Positions 53,472 through 62,960 of a stretch of DNA of 64,000 bases are shown piece by piece; within the stretch, counting starts at the first letter, position 1; the number at the start of each line of letters is the position of its first letter. The notes under the pieces were generated by a model. The model saw nothing but the letters and a program-made list of their open reading frames with translations. It was not told the origin of the DNA and ran no database searches. The position numbers and the translations under genes are program-made. Source of the stretch: Lotus japonicus (Eukaryota > Streptophyta > Magnoliopsida > Fabales > Fabaceae); NCBI RefSeq assembly GCF_012489685.1, contig NC_080042.1, positions 20,288,150 to 20,352,149 of the forward strand, in the 5' to 3' direction.

Positions 53472-54520
53472 TCACTGAAGTTGGGCTTTGCATTTCCAGA
53501 TTTCCTTACACTTGTCTGGATTGATTTCGATTCCCCTTCTTGTAATCATAAAGCCAAAACAATTTCCACCCTGAATGCCTAATGAACACTTCTCTGAATT
53601 AAGGCATATTGTGTATTCTAATTCACCAAAAGCTTCTGCCAGTTCAAAACAATGAGCCACAAAGTCATCCACATAAATCTCCATGTTACGCCTCACTTGA
53701 TTCTCAAAGACCCTATCCATCAACCTTTGATACGTCGCTCCTGCATTTTTTTAGACCAAAAGGCATATAGTTTGATAACAGTAGTTTGCCTGATTTGTCA
53801 TAAATGCAGTTTTCTCCTCATCAGACGTATACATTCTGATATGATGATATCCTGAGTAAGCGTCCATCAAACTTGGCATCCCAAATCCAAAAGCTTTGTC
53901 CACCAATTTATCAATGTTGGGAAGAGGATAGGAATCCTTTGGACAATGCTTGTACACATTCGCCACTACCCATTGCTCTTCTTAACCATCACCACAGCTT
54001 GCCAAGTAGGAAACTTCACTTCCCTTATAAATCCTGCTTCCAACAACTTGTTGGTTTCCACTATCACAACAGCTTCTTTTTCTTCACCCATTTTCCTTTT
54101 GAACTGAGCAATTGGCTTTGCCCCCAAGTTCAAGGCTAGCTTATGACATATAAAATCTGGATAAATTCCTGGAAGATCTTGTGCACTCCACGCGAATAAA
54201 TACATGGTCTCAGCAAGAAATTGAATTAACCTGTTCTCCTGGCTTGACGTCAGATTCACACCAACTTTTAACTACGTTCGCCTATTGCCACCTTCTTAGT
54301 CTCTTCTTCGGGCGGCATTTTATGATCAAGAAAACCTTCGCGAGGATCCAAACAAACTCCTGTTTGATCCACTGCCACCTCATACACTTGATGACCCTCT
54401 TTTACCGCCTTCTTTCCCATATGACCATACTGTTTAAAACTTTCTGAATAACACTTACGTGCCACAAATTGATCAGCCTTCAACACACCAACACCCCCCT
54501 TGGTCAAAGGGTACTTTGTT
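53472..54520 (-). pseudogene. RT region of M, multiply damaged
   Basis: Minus-strand pieces in order: TKYPLTKGGVGVLKADQFVA (pre-RT), LTSSQENRLIQFLAET, FAWSAQDLPGIYPDFICHKL, KLLEAGFIREVKFPTWQA, CPKDSYPLPNIDKLVDKAFG, MDAYSGYHHIRMYTSDEEKT, then YVDDFVAH (the RT active-site box, with Phe and His instead of the usual residues) and PDKCKEIW. At least three frame changes (near 53960, 53750, 53465) break it. It would have been the reverse transcriptase of a Tat element. It ends abruptly at about 53463 next to L. Confidence 0.85.
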
Positions 54521-54935
54521 GTTGATGCAGGAGCAGATTAATTAGGAGTTTATTATTTTAAGTATTTTTAAATACATTTAGGATCTATTATGAATTTGTT
54601 ATGTTTTTATTTAAGTTAGGATCAATTTGTTAGGATTTGTTATTTTTAATTACTTTCTAATTGAGTTTAGGATCTTTTAGTTAGGATTTTCTTTATTTTT
54701 GTTTCTATTAGGATTTCTATTTAAGTAGTTGTATGGCATTAGCCAAAGACAGTTTTTGATTCTCAAACTCTGGTGGATTCCAGTTTACTTTCTAGGGTTT
54801 TAACGCTGTCTATTTCCCTTTCTGGTGGATTCCATAACCTTTTCTTTTTAGGATTTGCCCTTTCCATTCCCTTTTGCTATATCAAGTGGTATCAGAGTAG
54901 GCTTTCCCCTGTCTCTTTTCTTAGCTTGATCAACC

Positions 54936-55283
54936 ATGGAAGATCAACCAGTGACCAAAGAAGATTTGAAGGATGTTATCGCGGCTTTTACCGCGGCTCT
55001 CACTGCTATGACGCAACAGATGGCGACGTTCACGACGACTATAACAGCGCAGAACAACAAAACCTACAACGTGAATCGGAATCGGCAAGGGAGGGGAGGA
55101 GAACGAAATAGGTTTCCGCACGAAAGCAACAACCATCAAAGTTCCAGTTTCGATGATTCAGGAGATGGACCTCTCCCTCATAGATGGAGAGAAGAATCAA
55201 TTTCCAGAGGCAACTTCACAGGATGTAACAACAAGGAGATTAGGGCAGAATTGGGCAACCTCAATAAAATCAATCTAACATAG
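54936..55283 (+). CDS. Gag-like N-terminal fragment of J
   Basis: 115 codons from the first ATG after the primer site (MEDQPVTKEDLKDVIAAFTA, then Met/Thr/Gln-rich, then an Arg/Gly/Asn-rich basic part RNRQGRGGERNR). The start resembles chromovirus Gag N-termini (short helix, then a basic linker), but no capsid domain or zinc knuckle follows. It probably encodes a truncated Gag that could bind RNA, or nothing at all. The frame ends in a region where the next ORF overlaps in another frame. Confidence 0.5.
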   Translation: MEDQPVTKEDLKDVIAAFTAALTAMTQQMATFTTTITAQNNKTYNVNRNRQGRGGERNRFPHESNNHQSSSFDDSGDGPLPHRWREESISRGNFTGCNNKEIRAELGNLNKINLT

Positions 55284-55684
55284 TGAACCATAGTCCAATA
55301 GATGACCAGAGCCACACCCACACGACGTCAACAACAATGAATAGAACTAAAGCTGGCACGAGCCTCCACGAAGTCTGCGATGACACAACAAGCGATGGGA
55401 TAACAGCTGCCCAGAAACCAGGGGAAGTTGACGTTACAAAAGATGAAAACTTTGGCCACATGAAGTCCTCAGAGTTTCTTACATGTGAAATCAAATCTTC
55501 AACTACGCTTCTTACAGGAGTGCAAAGCACAATTATCCACCGTAATCCAAAAGCCCCCAAGGTGATTTTGGAGAAACTAGAGAGGTTAGGATTGATTAAA
55601 GATATTGAAGGTGCTCATGGGATATTTGTTGAAGGATATGATAAAAAAAGAGTTCGGATTTTAAAAATGGTGTTGTTCGTTTAG
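55283..55684 (+). CDS. unrecognised 133-codon ORF of J
   Basis: Opens at ATG 55283, overlapping the end of the Gag-like frame by one base. Composition is polar (HTHTTSTTMNRTKAG, DDTTSDGITAAQKPGEVDVT) and ends KLERLGLIKDIEGAHGIFVE and a basic tail. I recognise no retrotransposon domain. It could be remnants of pol/gag in a shifted frame, captured DNA, or chance. The stretch 55685-55923 after it is noncoding and carries a second AAGAAGAAGAG tract. Confidence 0.25.
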   Translation: MNHSPIDDQSHTHTTSTTMNRTKAGTSLHEVCDDTTSDGITAAQKPGEVDVTKDENFGHMKSSEFLTCEIKSSTTLLTGVQSTIIHRNPKAPKVILEKLERLGLIKDIEGAHGIFVEGYDKKRVRILKMVLFV

Positions 55685-56283
55685 TTGGTTTGCATGTTGT
55701 TATTTAGAAGATAACTTGTGGTCAAGTTCTTTGGAAGAAGAAGAGAATGTAAAGACATCACAGACACTTGGTTATGACGCATTTATGCGGGCATCAGATA
55801 GTTCCACACAGACTTGAGTATTCGAACCTGACATTCTTAATGTCGTTCATCAGTTCCGGACAGATGCGTTTGTTTTTTGTTATGTTAGAACTCGGGGTCG
55901 AGTTCTTCACAAGAAGAGGAGTCTGATGCATGAGCATATTAATTAGGAATTTATTATTTTTAGTATTTTTAAATACATTTAGGATCTATTATGAATTTGT
56001 TATGTTTTTATTTAAGTTAGGATCAATTTGTTAGGATTTGTTATTTTTAATTACTTTCTAATTGAGATTAGGATCTTTTAGTTAGGATTTTCTTTATTTT
56101 TATTTCTATTAGGATTTCTATTTAAGCAGTTGTATGGCATTAGCCAAAGACAGTTTTTGATTATTACAAAACGAGATTTCTCTCAAACTCTAGTAGATTC
56201 CAGTTTACTTTCTAGGGTTTTAGCGCTGGCTATTTCCCTTTTTGGTGGATTCCAGAACCTTTTCTTTTTAGGATTTACGCTTG

Positions 56284-56545
56284 CAAATCCTAGTACGACT
56301 TCCATTGTATCAGCTATCATCGCATTCTTGCCTTCGCCAAAAACTGTGTTCAACTCCACATACTCGCACAAAGACTCTTTCACCAGAAAATTCAACCAGC
56401 GCCCCGTCATAAGGTAATAAATCTGCTTCAGTCAGCCCTAACTTTTCAAATGCATCACCATAAATCAAATCAGCTTAACTCCCCTGATCCAATAACACCC
56501 TTTCAATTTCATAATCTGCTATCTTAAGCATTACCACAATTGGAT
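56284..56545 (-). pseudogene. protease fragment of M
   Basis: The minus strand reads VMLKIADYEIERVLLDQGS, then a TAA stop, ADLIYGDAFEKLGLTEADLL, a frame change near 56410, and GYVELNTVFGEGKNAM-like residues ending at VVLGFA where J intervenes. DQGS is the aspartic-protease active-site form usual in Tat elements. It continues rightwards beyond LTR I (59528). Confidence 0.7.
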
Positions 56546-57277
56546 TGTAAGGCCCTATTTTAGTTTGTATTGTTTTTGAGAAAGATTGAATAAATTGAGG
56601 GTTTTGTTCAAGTTTGAGAAATTGACAGATTACAACTTTCAACTTGTGTGAATTTTAGAGGGTCTTAACGATCTCATTTGGGAAAACTTCCTTCATTTTA
56701 GTTGTAGTCCTTTAAGTGTAGAAAATTCTCGAAGTGGAATCAGGTCATTCCGATATCGGTAGCTCGAGATATAGTAGTTTTAGTGACGATGGTTTTGGCT
56801 GTACAGTACCAGCGGGTTAATTGGAAAATTTTCCTTTTAATTCCGGTTTTAATCTTGTTTTTATAAAAGTGGTTTGGTTTTCTCATAAGTCAGACCGGTT
56901 TAAGTGAGTAATTAGTTGGGTTCAGGGTTTTTACTTGTTTGGGCTTAGAAAGAAAAAAAATTCAAAACCCTAGCCCATGCATGTGTAGCCGCCGGTTCAA
57001 TAGGGTTTGGGGGAGGAGTTTTTCTCATTCACACAAAATCTGAATTAGAAACCCTTGGGCAGCACCTCCATCACGTAAAAACAGAAGAGAGAAAGGAGAG
57101 GAGTCGCCACCTTCCACCCTTACCGCCGGCCGCCGTCGTGAAGGGGAGCGAGAGAGAGTGAGATCACGAGAGAGAGGGAGAGGATTCGAGAAGGAGAAAG
57201 AGGGAGGGAACTTGGACAGCAAGGAAAAGCTTCTTCAAAACTTCATCATTTTCTTCTTTCATCAAGGTTTTAGCAAG

Positions 57278-58725
57278 GTAAGGGCTGGTCCTAGGAAGGG
57301 TAGATTACCTAGGGATCCTTGCCATGTTTTGCCATGAATCATATTGAGATTCAGACGTTTTTTTTTCATGAGGTTTGGGTGATGTGCTTGTTGGAAAATT
57401 TATTATGATGCTATGTACGGCTATGCTATAATTACTATGCTTGATGTTGGTCATGATACTCTAGTCCATCTTAACTCTCCCTTATGATCATATGCGAATA
57501 TGTCAAATGATTGGTAGTTTGCCACGAGATCTGTACAGTATGATCCTAGTTGCTAAATCTGCATTTTTGGTGATGAGTTATGTGATTCATGATTGCTGGA
57601 AATTGACCTAGGAGTTCATACATGAGAAAAATAAAACTGTTAAAAAAAAATTCTGTGTTGTTGTTGTTTCGGCCGTGGCCCTCTTGGGGAATTTCAGGCT
57701 GAAATTCTTGCTGCTATTATCATGTTCTGTTACATGCTGTGGTGCTGAAATTTTTATTGAGATATTGTGATATGTGAAAATAACATGTTGGACTCTTTTT
57801 GGAATGAAATGACATGTCTTGAAAGATTAATTTACGATTTATGGCATTGTTTTTGATGTGTGATTACTTCTAAAATTTTTACATGATTGTTCTGTTGTTG
57901 GGGCTGTACCAAGACACCTATGATGAAAAGGGAAGGAAGGAAAATTGTTTTGAAAACCCTAGGGCCTTGTGAAGGCTCGGCCGAACCCTAGTTTTGAGGG
58001 TCCGGTGGACTTTTTCCTTCGTTTGATCATACAAGTCATGTGGTACCTTGCCGATGAACTTGCCATGATATGCTATGTTTGAGTGAATGATTATGCGTTG
58101 ATGCTTATGCGTTTCCTTAGCAAACTATATTGTTTCTTGAATAAGTGTTCAAGGGTCGCTCATCCAGCTGTTATTCCCTTGGACGCTTGGATTGTTGTTT
58201 TTTTTGTCTGCGACATGAAATTAAGACTGTAGGTTTGACTTTAGAGCCTTAAGAACAAAGAGAAAGAGAATTAATAATGTTGTGACTCGCTTGCAAGTGA
58301 AATTAATTAGCGGACATAGGTCAGGTAGACTATGGTCCATGAGAACGATGGGCTTGCACGCGAGGGTGTTTTTGTGGATGAGCCGGTTAGGTCTCCACGT
58401 GATAACCATTATTAAGTCATGGGATAGGGATTGACTGTGTGGGTCTCCCTGAGTGATTTGTGGATGAGCTGGTTAGGTCTCCACGTGATTGAGGGTTGTA
58501 CTGCGATCCCCTCCGAGAATTGTTCATCTGCGGATGATCGAGATTGGCCAAGGAGTTTTGGTGGGTTGTGCGATGTGAGGATCCGTTAGTACTGACTAAC
58601 TGACTGTATATCCATAAACGACATATAACGTTTATATTGTGATACTGTTGCACTTGTGATTGTTATTTTTCTGTTGGACCTGACCCTGTTTTGTGTTTAC
58701 TTGTTTATTTGGGGGGGGGGGGTAG
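57278..58725 (+). other. predicted intron inside LTR I
   Basis: TTAGCAAG|GTAAGGGC donor, GGGGTAG acceptor directly before the ATG. A run of about 14 G precedes the acceptor. Length (1448 bp) and position match the introns predicted in the other Tekay-like LTRs. Confidence 0.5.
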
Positions 58726-59202
58726 ATGCCGCTCTCGATGGGTATGGAGGATATCACGAGGGTGGAGATTGTTCTGGATAGTCCAAATGAAGACCGACTC
58801 TGGGAGGCCGACAATTCCGGAGTGCAGAGGATTTATGTCGGCGGTGCAGTATTCTTGGCAAGGAACAGGTTTGGGTCGCTCATTACAAGTCAGGTTCTCA
58901 GGGACAGATCAGTCATGTTTCCGCATCCTCTAGCTAGGTTTTAGGAGGCCGTGGGAGAAGATACTTCGGAGGATACAGAAGAAGACCCTTCGGAGGACGC
59001 GACAGTAGAGTCACGCTTACAAGAGGAGGAGGCAGTGGAGTCTTCGCCAGCTGAAGTCAAGCTGGAAGTCCGGACGCAGCGCGTTCCTGGTCGTCCCAAG
59101 TGCTTCAGGGTGGGACCTCGGAAAAGTGTGATCATGCTGGAACGGGCCAAGAAGAGGGCGCGTGAAACAAAAGCTGATACTCCGAAGCAGGATCAGGACT
59201 AG
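58726..59202 (+). pseudogene. LTR ORF of I: homologue of the Tk3/Tk5 ORF, one stop
   Basis: 158 codons from the ATG directly after GGTAG, interrupted once by TAG (58942-58944), with the same frame on both sides. The N-terminal half (MPLSMGMEDITRVEIVLDSP, LWEADNSGVQRIYVGGAVFL, FGSLITSQVLRDRSVMFPHP) lines up with Tk3 over W..D, IY.G, R.G.L, VLR..SV.F..P, weak but in register. The second half is acidic (EDTSEDTEEDPSEDATVES) as in Tk3, but it ends with a basic region (ERAKKRARETK) and lacks the DSDSDDD tail. Same size, same position after the acceptor and same acidic linker argue for a shared LTR gene. Function unknown. Confidence 0.55.
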
Positions 59203-59527
59203 GAGTTTCTTCGCAGTGGGACTGAGAGTTTTGCACCGGACTATTATTTATTTTATTTTACTATCGAGATTTTTGATGTAGGGCTTTAGCCCAAGGATTT
59301 ATTATTGCACTCTTGGAATTATGGTTTTACTTTCATTAAGAAGTTATTTCTATTTTCGAATTATATGTTTTTAATTATTCCGCATTAAATTTTTCGTAAG
59401 GGTTAAGTTTCGCGATAATTGATTCTTTTATCATTAATTAAAGATTAATTAATTAATCGGCGAAAATTCTTTGTGAAAATACACGTGATTAGTTACTGTG
59501 TGACACTCGAGAAATCGGGGCGTTACA

Positions 59528-61006
59528 TGGATCGTCCTCATGAGGCTGAATTCCTTCAAAATCTCTAACAGTGAAGGTGATGTCAAGTTGATTAATTCCC
59601 TAGCTTCCCCAATCATTTGCATAAACAACATTGATAGAATGTACATATCTCTTTCATGATGAATTTGTCATTCCTTCACCCCTGAATCCCCCAAAAATAG
59701 AATGAATTCGCCCCTTTATCTCTGCATTCGCAACTTTCTTCTGCTCCGCCTCTCCAACTTCTTTACCATTATCATCTTGCCTTGTGGATGTCTCGACTTC
59801 ATTTGAATCCCTTAGCCTCGCCAAATGTTTGATGCAACATGCATTTATCAAAGCCTTAATTTCTTTTCGCAATGTAAAGAAATCATCAGTGTTATGTCCT
59901 GCTATTCGATGATACTAGCACCACTTAGACCAGTCCACATTGCTTGCTGGACGCTTTGGTTGTTTTGAAAACGAATTACGTTCGCTTCTAGGCACGTGTG
60001 TAAAGCCTTAAGTTAAATTAACCGCCAGTGGAACCGAGCGGTCTTGTTGGTTTCTGGTCCACATCATGGAGTGTCCATACCCACGATTTCCATAAGGTTG
60101 AGCACGATTTCTGAAATTAGAGCGGTTATCATGTTGGTTCCGGTTGTTGTAGCCCCTGTCTCCACTTGTAACTGCCCCACGTGAACGATAAAAACTAACC
60201 GCTCCTTTCTTCGAATCAAACTGATGTTTCTGTCCCGCAAACACCGTGTTTGGGCGGTTTTTCTTAATCTCATCGCTCTGCTCCTCTCGGATGAACCCTT
60301 GAACACGGCTTTGAAACTCCTCCATCGTTGTTACCGGCTTCCTACTCAAGTTATTGTTCATACTTCCTGGCTTCAATCCAATTTCAAATTCTGCAATGCA
60401 AATTTCCAACATTTTGTCCTCTAAGTGCACCGACAAATAATTGAAATGCCCCATGTATGGTTGCAAAGTCTCACACGGCTTCTGTTGAACATTAAACAAC
60501 GTTGTTGCCTTTACCTTTTGTGCACGGCTCGTTGAGAATTGATAGAGAAACTTGTCCGACAACTCAGTGAAATTGACAATTGAATGTGGCGGTAGAGTTG
60601 TGAACCAAGTCATTGCTGACTTCTTGAAAGTGGATGGCAACATCTTGCACTTTAAAGCATATGACACGCCTATGATAACCATCTTGGTATTGAAGTACAC
60701 CAAATGATCTTAGGGATCAGTATCCCCATAGTATGAGTCGATTAATAAAGTCTTCAAATTATCTAGAACGGTTGTGTTAGCAATTTCCTCGGTGAATGGT
60801 TGGAAATCCACCACTGTCACTGCTATTCTTCGATCGCCCTCTTGTTGACCTCGATCTTGATTAAGTTCAACAATTTGAGTTTGTAACTGCTGATTGTGGT
60901 TTCAGAGATCATTAAGATCCGCCAAGATCCGTTGCAAAGCATCAGGAGGAACATTGTCTGGTATAACGTTGTTCCTCTCTCCGTTCGCCCCAGATCGTGT
61001 AACCAT
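59528..61006 (-). pseudogene. gag: gag of M (Tat lineage), several stops
   Basis: The minus strand starts at an ATG at 61006 (MVTRSGANGERNNVIPDNVP). A TGA and then a TAA (near 60712, in DPxDHLVYFNT) break it. The capsid-like core is 60703-60300 (CKMLPSTFKKSAMTWFTTLP, FNVQQKPCETLQPYM, FEIGLKPGSMNNNL), followed by an Arg/Asn/Gly-rich basic region. A knuckle-like KWC.YHRIAGHNTDDFFTL near 59900 has TAG in place of one residue, and a Lys-rich linker continues to about 59650. The product would be Gag of a Tat/Ogre-type element; it is non-functional. LTR I is inserted downstream at 59527. Confidence 0.85.
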
Positions 61007-61044
61007 AATAGAAATCTTGAAGCCCAGGAATGATTTTCCTCGGC

Positions 61045-61060
61045 CGCACGGTGGGCGCCA
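61045..61060 (-). other. primer-binding site of M
   Basis: The minus strand reads TGGCGCCCACCGTGCG, one base from the LTR end; a primer site of the TGGCGCC type common in Tat-lineage elements. Confidence 0.75.
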
Positions 61061-61061
61061 A

Positions 61062-61339
61062 TGTTCCGGTATGGAACCAACAATGAGGTTTCAGAGAGAG
61101 AAAATCGAGAGAAAATGCAAAATGAGTAAAAATGAGAGAGATCCCCCCACCAATTGGGCGGGTGTCTTATATATATTAGGTTTTGACATGTTCGGGTCAT
61201 GGGTCGTCCGACCCATTTGTTACACAGATAATACATAGCCCACTATGTTACGTAGTTGTCACGCCTATATCAGTACAAATTTAAATTTGGAAACTTGAAT
61301 ATTCATTTTTCAAAAAATGGCAATAGGAGGTTGGAGATG
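61062..61339 (-). repeat. 5' LTR of M, 3' portion
   Basis: The visible 278 bp end, on the minus strand, in ACCGGAACA. TATATATAAG (minus strand, 61176-61167) is a likely TATA box. The rest of this LTR is beyond Tk6. Confidence 0.7.
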
Positions 61340-62335
61340 TGTAACACCCCGATTTCGGTGGCGTCACTTTAGTAACTCAAAAATAAAATAAAGCGGAAAA
61401 GCAGGTTTTTTTTTTGATTTGTTTAAATAAAAAGACTTGTCGATATAAAGACTCAACCCCAATCGCGTTTAACAGCGATTAATATATAATACAAGCACAG
61501 CCCTTGCTGCCACTAAAAACATCATCACGAGTGTCCTCGAGTGATGGAAAGTAACACCAAGTAACTAAAAGTATTGCCCAACGGCAAACAAGTGCGACTC
61601 ATAAATAGAGTCATAAGTTTTATAAATACAGTCCTTCGAAAAGTAAGTCAGCCCAAAACGGCTTCCAAAAAGACTTCCTACGTCCGACTACTCCATGCGA
61701 TCCCCATCTATGGAGAACCACACCGAAAGCAACCTGTCGGAAACTACCCGGCCCAAAAGTACAAATGACGAATCAGAGCTATGACAGCAACAACCAGCTC
61801 AAAAGACTCTAACCACCTATAGCCCACACTACTATCATCGACCCTTCCTCGATCAGGCATGAAGTCCGGGTCCTCGTCGAAGGCTTCAGTAATAGTCATT
61901 TTGCTCCGGGTCTTTCCCGCACAACGAATCATCACGAACCGGCTGACGGACGCCTGGCAGCAGGCCGACCGTCCAAACACAAACATACAAACAAAGCCAA
62001 GGTGCGAGGGTCAACTCACAGAATATAATAGATAATACAAGCAACATGTGATGAATTAAGGGGTATATATATATAGGTTGTATATATACATATAAGTTCT
62101 GTATCGTCTACCCTAAGGTATATACATAACATGTTATCAGATCTCTAGTAACAACACAATATTCAATATCTCAACAACTCAACAAATAACATAACAATGT
62201 TCACCAATATCAAATCATCAAAATCTCAACATATGAAGTTAGGTGATAAGGTTAGTCAAACAATGTATCGTCCTCCCAACGCACAAGTGTCTAACTAAAC
62301 AAATGTTCCCTGTCGTTGCCCTAGGGTAAACGACG

Positions 62336-62785
62336 ATGAAATCTCACGCTTCCATGAAGTCTCACGCTTCAATGGGGTCCTACGCTTTCACGAAGTCTCA
62401 CGCTTCAGTGAGATCTCACACATTCACGAAGTCTCACGCTTCAGTGAATTTTCGCGCATTCACGAAGTCTCACGCTTCAGTGAAGTTTCGCGTCTTCATG
62501 AAGTCTCCCGCTTCAATGAAGTTTCACACCTTCACGAAGTCTCACGCTTCAGTGAAGTTGCACGCCTCCGCAAAGTCTCCCGCTTCAGCAAAGGTGTACG
62601 CCTCCGCACAGTCTCCCGCTTCAGCGAAGGTTCCCGTCTCCACGAGGTCTCCCACCTCAGTGAAGTTTCTGCTTTCACGAAGTCTCACGCCTCAGTGAAG
62701 CTTACATACTTTCACGAAGTCTCACGCTTCAGTGAAGTTCCATGCTCTCACGAAGTCTCACGCCTCAGTGAAGCTTCCCGGCTCA
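62336..62785 (-). repeat. hairpin array in Tk6
   Basis: About 13 irregular units of 25-35 bp with loop core GTCTCACG or GTCTCCCG. Stems: TTCAC.GAAG with CTTCAGTGAA, TTCATGAAG with CTTCAATGAA, CCACGAGG with CCTCAGTG, CCGC with GCGAAGG. Changes are paired in CAC/GTG, CAT/ATG and CGC/GCG. Confidence 0.8.
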
Positions 62786-62789
62786 TCCT

Positions 62790-62960
62790 TTGGATGGCTA
62801 AATAAACTGCTCAAAGAGCGAAGGAGTACTAATGTATTTGGAAACTTATAGTTCCCCCGGCTTATCCTTTAGATAGCCAAACAACAAACTGCTCATCGAG
62901 CAAAGTAATATCAACATATTCAAAAACTTATTAGTTTCCCCAAAACTTGGATTCGGCGAC
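62790..62960 (-). repeat. Tk3-type hairpin module in Tk6
   Basis: GCTC-aaa-GAGC, GGAAAC-ttata-GTTCCC, GGCTTATC..GATAGCC, TGCTC-atc-GAGCA, AATAT-caac-ATATT and AAACT-tatt-AGTTT, in the order seen in Tk3 (reverse complement). Confidence 0.7.

Larger units (their letters stand above)
54523..56276 (+). mobile_element. J: small non-autonomous chromovirus-like element
   Basis: Two LTRs of about 360 bp (54523-54884 and 55924-56276) begin TGATGCAGGAGC / TGATGCATGAGC. A primer site TGGTATCAGAG lies at 54887, and a polypurine tract AAGAAGAGGAGTC ends at 55923, preceded by a GAACTCGGGGTCGAGTTC block. The interval of about 1 kb encodes only a short Gag-like N-terminus and an unrecognised ORF. The 3' LTR lacks the last 28 bp of the 5' LTR and has an extra ~20 bp, and I could not find a target duplication. 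It is inserted between the protease and RT of M. Confidence 0.8.
56546..59527 (+). mobile_element. I: divergent Tekay-like solo LTR
   Basis: 2982 bp from TGTAAGGCCC to GGGGCGTTACA, with perfect TGGAT duplications (56541-56545, 59528-59532). It has the same layout as Tk3 LTRs despite little overall identity: donor AG|GTAAGGGC at 57278, branch-like CCTGACCC and acceptor GGTAG|ATG at 58725|58726, then a 158-codon ORF. The interval 57300-58680 is intron-like with no gene seen; no hairpin array as regular as in Tk1 was found. Confidence 0.93.
53463..61339 (-). mobile_element. M: reverse Tat-lineage Ty3/gypsy element, truncated
   Basis: Right to left: part of a 5' LTR (61339-61062), a primer site, gag (61006 to about 59650), protease (56545-56284) and RT (54520-53472). 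RNase H, integrase and the 3' LTR are missing at the left. It is interrupted by I, J and, in its LTR, Tk6. Gag and protease/RT sequences (CKMLPSTFKKSAMTWFTTLP; DLFAWS-like FAWSAQDLPGI; CPKDSYPLPNIDKLVD) are characteristic of the Tat/Ogre group. Confidence 0.85.

Noticed and set aside
58711..58722. Long poly-G run before the LTR I acceptor
   Set aside because: Homopolymer length is unreliable and similar short G runs occur at this place in the other LTRs, so no separate feature is claimed.
62336..62698. A 120-codon frame of repeated Lys-Ser-His-Ala-Ser units
   Set aside because: It is the translation of the Tk6 hairpin repeats; it is on the strand opposite to the LTR, has no start context and no conservation.
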